Shown: positions 61,169 through 64,000 of the stretch, in pieces
How the letters are laid out: each line of letters starts with the position of its first letter
Numbering within the stretch: position 1 is the first letter of the stretch
Assembly (NCBI GenBank): GCA_024233115.1
Contig: JACKQB010000006.1
Location: 248,001 to 312,000 of the forward strand
Length of the DNA: 64,000 nt
DNA from: Akkermansiaceae bacterium
GTDB taxonomy: Bacteria; Verrucomicrobiota; Verrucomicrobiia; Verrucomicrobiales; Akkermansiaceae
Direction of reading: 5' to 3'
Notes under the pieces: model-generated
Databases searched by the model: none
The model's input: the letters and a program-made list of their open reading frames with translations, nothing else
Told to the model about the DNA's origin: nothing
Program-made: the position numbers and the translations under genes

Positions 61169-61410
61169 TTCTCTGTTTTTCTATTTTTCCAGGCTGTGAA
61201 TACGTCGGCAGCCCATGGAACCTTACAAGCACCAACACGCACGGCATGATCATTTTCCCTGCCGCTTACGCACCACCATCACGGCCATGACACTTTGTTC
61301 ATTTTTTTTTGAACTTAATATTGCCAGATTCGCCATGTGGTGTCATTTTACATTGCAGGGCGTCAATTTTCACCTCCCTACACCTAGCCAGGTAATTTCT
61401 CCACACAAGT

Positions 61411-62763
61411 ATGAGCACCCAATTATTCGGAACCGACGGAATCAGAGGCATCGCCAACCAGTGGCCGATCAACCCGGAAGTAGCCCTGAGAATCGGCCGC
61501 GCCGTCGCCCGCGTTCTCCAGTCGGACGGCGAACGCCGACACAAGGTCGTCATCGGCAAAGACACCCGACTCTCCGGCTACATGCTGGAAACCGCGATTA
61601 CCAGTGGCTTGGTTTCAGAGGGCTCACATGTCTTGCTCACCGGCCCGGCGCCCACCCCTGCGGTTGCCCACCTAACCCGGTCGATGAACTGCGACGCCGG
61701 TATCATGCTAACCGCATCCCACAATCCATACCAGGATAACGGCATCAAGATCTTTGGCCGCGACGGCTTTAAACTCAGTGACGAACTGGAGTTGGAAATT
61801 GAAAACCTGATCCTCTCCGACGACCTGCCGCACCCCGAGGGAGACCTCGGCAAGGCTATCCGTATCGATGATGCGATGGGTCGCTACATCGAGTTTACCA
61901 AGAATGCCGTGGGGGCGGACTCGCTGCGCGGCCTGAAGATTGTCGTCGATTGCGCTCACGGTGCCGGCTACCACGTCGGTCCACTCATCTTCGAGGAGCT
62001 TGGAGCGGAGGTCATCAAAATGTCCGTTCACCCCGATGGAAGAAATATCAACGAGGGCTGTGGCGCCCTGTATCCGGACAAGGCCGCTGCCCTCGTCAAG
62101 GAACACGGCGCCCACGTCGGTATCTGCTTCGATGGTGACGCCGACCGCGTGATTTTCTGCGATGAAAAAGGGGAGGTCATCGACGGTGATCGCGTTCTCT
62201 GTCTCTGTGCAAAAGCCCTCCATGAACAGGGCAAACTGAAGGGGAACACCCTGGTGGCCACCGTCATGAGCAATCTCGGCCTGCGTGATGCCCTCGCCGC
62301 CGATGGCATCAATCTGGAAACCACAGGTGTCGGTGACAGGCTCGTCCTCGAACGTATGCGTGAAAAAGGTTATAACCTGGGCGGCGAGAACTCGGGCCAC
62401 ATCATTTACTCCGATCACGCAACCACGGGCGACGGCATCATGAGCGCCCTGATGCTCCTCGCCATGATGCGCGAAAAGAACGCGCCACTTTCAGACCTTG
62501 CGAACTGTATGGAAATCTACCCGCAAGTCCTGTTAGGATTGAATGTATCCGAAAAGCCGCCTATCGAAACCATCCCCGAGGTTCACGCCGCCATCCAGAA
62601 TGCGGAAGCGGCATTTTCAGAAAAAGGCCGTGTGCTCGTCCGCTACTCGGGAACCGAACGAAAAATCCGGGTCCTCACCGAGTGCTCCGATGCCGCTCTG
62701 GCCAGGAGCCAGGCCGACCTCATTGCCGCAGCCATCCAGAACACCATCGGCGCAGTAAAATGA
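61411..62763 (+). CDS. glmM: Phosphoglucosamine mutase GlmM
   Basis: 450 residues, the family's normal length. FGTDGIRGIANQ at the start, TASHNPYQDNGIKIF with the phosphorylated Ser near residue 102, CFDGDADRVIF (metal site, near 240) and NSGHIIYSDHATTGDG (substrate specificity for glucosamine) are all present. It converts glucosamine-6-P to glucosamine-1-P for peptidoglycan and LPS. It leads an apparent operon with the acyltransferase and glmS genes. Confidence 0.96.
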   Translation: MSTQLFGTDGIRGIANQWPINPEVALRIGRAVARVLQSDGERRHKVVIGKDTRLSGYMLETAITSGLVSEGSHVLLTGPAPTPAVAHLTRSMNCDAGIMLTASHNPYQDNGIKIFGRDGFKLSDELELEIENLILSDDLPHPEGDLGKAIRIDDAMGRYIEFTKNAVGADSLRGLKIVVDCAHGAGYHVGPLIFEELGAEVIKMSVHPDGRNINEGCGALYPDKAAALVKEHGAHVGICFDGDADRVIFCDEKGEVIDGDRVLCLCAKALHEQGKLKGNTLVATVMSNLGLRDALAADGINLETTGVGDRLVLERMREKGYNLGGENSGHIIYSDHATTGDGIMSALMLLAMMREKNAPLSDLANCMEIYPQVLLGLNVSEKPPIETIPEVHAAIQNAEAAFSEKGRVLVRYSGTERKIRVLTECSDAALARSQADLIAAAIQNTIGAVK

Positions 62764-62846
62764 ATCAATCAAGAACTGGATGAGTGCAGCGATACAAGCT
62801 ACTCTCCAATCGTCCATTTCTCCATTCCTTCAACCATCCATTGATC

Positions 62847-63710
62847 ATGACCACACACCCCGCCCACGAAGCCCATTTCTGGCCCCTGCACCAAGACTCC
62901 CCCATGGGTGAACAGCTCATCGCAGGTCGTACGTTTCTCGATTTCCAACAAGAAAACGCCGAGGGCATCGAAAACGCCCATGTGATTGAAAACGCGTGGA
63001 TCACCAAGGAAGACTGGCAGGCATTGGCCCGACTAGCCCCACAGGCGGTTTTAAAATCCAACTGCGGGAATGTGTTAGCTTGGATCGGCGATAAAAACCC
63101 GGACATTTTCACCACCGAAGTCGACGCCTCTGACGCATCCATGCTGGTTCGTTACGCGTGGGATTTTATCCAACTCAATGAAAATATAGTCAGCCAATTA
63201 TCCCAATCCGACTATCAAGGAGAAGTCAGCCCCGCCGCCCACATCGATGGCTTTGTCCAGGTAGGTGAAGGGTCAAAAATCCTCCCCGGTGTCGTGATCG
63301 AAGGCAACGTCGTCATCGGAAAAAACTGTAAGATCGGGCCTAACTGCTACCTGCGCGGCTCCACCACCATCGGTGACAACTGCCATATCGGCCAGGCCGT
63401 TGAAATCAAGAATTCCATCATCGGCCACGGCACCTCGATAGGCCACCTGAGCTACGTCGGCGACTCGGTCATTGGAAACAAGGTGAATTTTGGTGCGGGA
63501 ACGATCACCTCCAACCTCCGACACGATGGCTCCAACCACCGCTCCATGATCCGTGACCAACTCATCGACACAGGCCGAAGAAAATTCGGCGCCATCGTCG
63601 GCGACGGCACCCACACCGGCATCCTGACAGCCATCTACCCGGGGCGCAAACTCGGCTCCAACTCCATCACCCACCCGAACGACACGGTGCAGCGAGACCT
63701 TGTCTCTTAA
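62847..63710 (+). CDS. GlmU-like left-handed beta-helix acetyltransferase
   Basis: 287 residues from ATG 62847. The second half is a hexapeptide-repeat helix (IEGNVVIGKNCKIGPNCYLRG, then VEIKNSIIGHGTSIGHLSYVGDSVIG and NFGAGTITSNLRHDG) closest to the C-terminal domain of GlmU; its own pyrophosphorylase domain is absent. The first half (about 1-130) is unrecognised. Its location between glmM and glmS suggests it acetylates glucosamine-1-P, with UTP transfer done elsewhere. An LpxD- or UDP-sugar acyltransferase is also possible. Confidence 0.75.
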   Translation: MTTHPAHEAHFWPLHQDSPMGEQLIAGRTFLDFQQENAEGIENAHVIENAWITKEDWQALARLAPQAVLKSNCGNVLAWIGDKNPDIFTTEVDASDASMLVRYAWDFIQLNENIVSQLSQSDYQGEVSPAAHIDGFVQVGEGSKILPGVVIEGNVVIGKNCKIGPNCYLRGSTTIGDNCHIGQAVEIKNSIIGHGTSIGHLSYVGDSVIGNKVNFGAGTITSNLRHDGSNHRSMIRDQLIDTGRRKFGAIVGDGTHTGILTAIYPGRKLGSNSITHPNDTVQRDLVS

Positions 63711-63782
63711 ACTCCAGCCGCAGCATGATTCCATCGTGCTGGTCTGAAAACTGAACTCTGAAAACTAACAAACTTTAAATAA

Positions 63783-64000
63783 ATGTGTGGAATCGTAGGA
63801 TATACTGGCAAACGTGCCGCCATGCCCGTGCTTATCAGCGGTCTGAAAAAACTCGAATACCGCGGCTATGACTCGGCCGGTATCGCTGTCGCAACGGCGA
63901 GCAACATTCTCATCCGTAAGCAAAGCGGCAAGGTCTCCGGACTCGCCAAGCTTGTTGACGGGGAAAAAGATGCTCTTTCATCAGCGCATTGTGGCATCGC
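63783..64000 (+). CDS. glmS: Glutamine-fructose-6-phosphate aminotransferase GlmS, 3' end outside the window
   Basis: The first 72 residues are in the window. MCGIVGYTGKR with catalytic Cys1 after Met removal, KLEYRGYDSAGIAV and HCGI are those of the glutaminase domain. It makes glucosamine-6-P, the substrate of GlmM. The gap to the preceding gene is 72 bp. Confidence 0.96.
   Translation, partial: MCGIVGYTGKRAAMPVLISGLKKLEYRGYDSAGIAVATASNILIRKQSGKVSGLAKLVDGEKDALSSAHCGI

Noticed and set aside
61169..61410. A glmS-type ribozyme or riboswitch before glmM
   Set aside because: No recognisable conserved core or terminator-like switch was seen, and glmS itself is further downstream with only 72 bp before it.
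61708..62418. 236-codon minus-strand frame opposite glmM
   Set aside because: Shadow of glmM, whose motifs and length are complete.

Overview
The window looks like chromosome of a verrucomicrobium, probably of the Akkermansiaceae/Verrucomicrobiaceae type. The reasons are two secreted proteins with PEP-CTERM tails (…PEPSSAALLGLGG…RRRK), several sulfatases, prepilin-like proteins with large exported domains, a protein resembling Verru_Chthon cassette protein A, and Asp/Gly-rich high-GC coding sequence with few Shine-Dalgarno sites. Identity rests on recalled family features only; no search was run.

Layout. 1-7976 (minus): an exported glycan-degradation operon alternating two GBA2/GH116-like glucosidase-type proteins with two formylglycine sulfatases. 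8100-13541: a PEP-CTERM protein and a divergent Verru_Chthon-A-like giant prepilin with a small exported partner, separated by a structured intergenic region. 13689-14842: a CAU tRNA and a YpfJ-type zinc peptidase. 14942-22595 (minus): a fructan-use locus (fructokinase, LamG PEP-CTERM protein, pseudopilin, two GH32 enzymes, sugar porter) beside a divergent GntR/LacI-type regulator (22755-23879) with a palindromic operator. 23998-29199: lipoprotein, PolX, glnD.

29228-41314 is the most interesting part: a chromosomal integron. A minus-strand tyrosine recombinase with IntI signatures faces an attI-like site and at least six plus-strand gene cassettes, each ending in a 104-123 bp attC with paired arms and one extrahelical base. 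Three 1785-bp insertion sequences of the IS110 family, IS1111-attC type, sit at the 3' end of attC1, attC3 and attC5, always in the same place and orientation. Their roughly 480-bp non-coding ends are expected to encode bridge RNAs, and a hairpin loop there carries a 7-mer that matches the attC target. Cassette genes encode exported SLBB-like proteins, a SUKH-like protein, a possible nuclease-fold protein, unknowns, and a GH16 enzyme. A RAYT (REP-associated tyrosine transposase) element lies directly after the last cassette gene.

42719-64000 is mostly housekeeping and envelope genes: an AcuI/YhdH oxidoreductase, TPR/STN protein, metal-type permease, a lipoprotein with a 12-bp tandem repeat in its signal peptide, rdgB, thioredoxin-like protein, a DUF58/TgpA-like pair, parvulin, TraB-like protein, amylase, pseudopilin, a third sulfatase, MoxR ATPase, and the amino-sugar operon glmM - GlmU-like acyltransferase - glmS (cut by the window edge). 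Two genes here have in-frame stops. One, at 56256-57428, has a UGA directly after a Cys-Thr pair in a thioredoxin-like region, with a SECIS-like hairpin right after it, and is a candidate selenoprotein. The other, at 50944-51324, has an amber stop and is probably a recent pseudogene.
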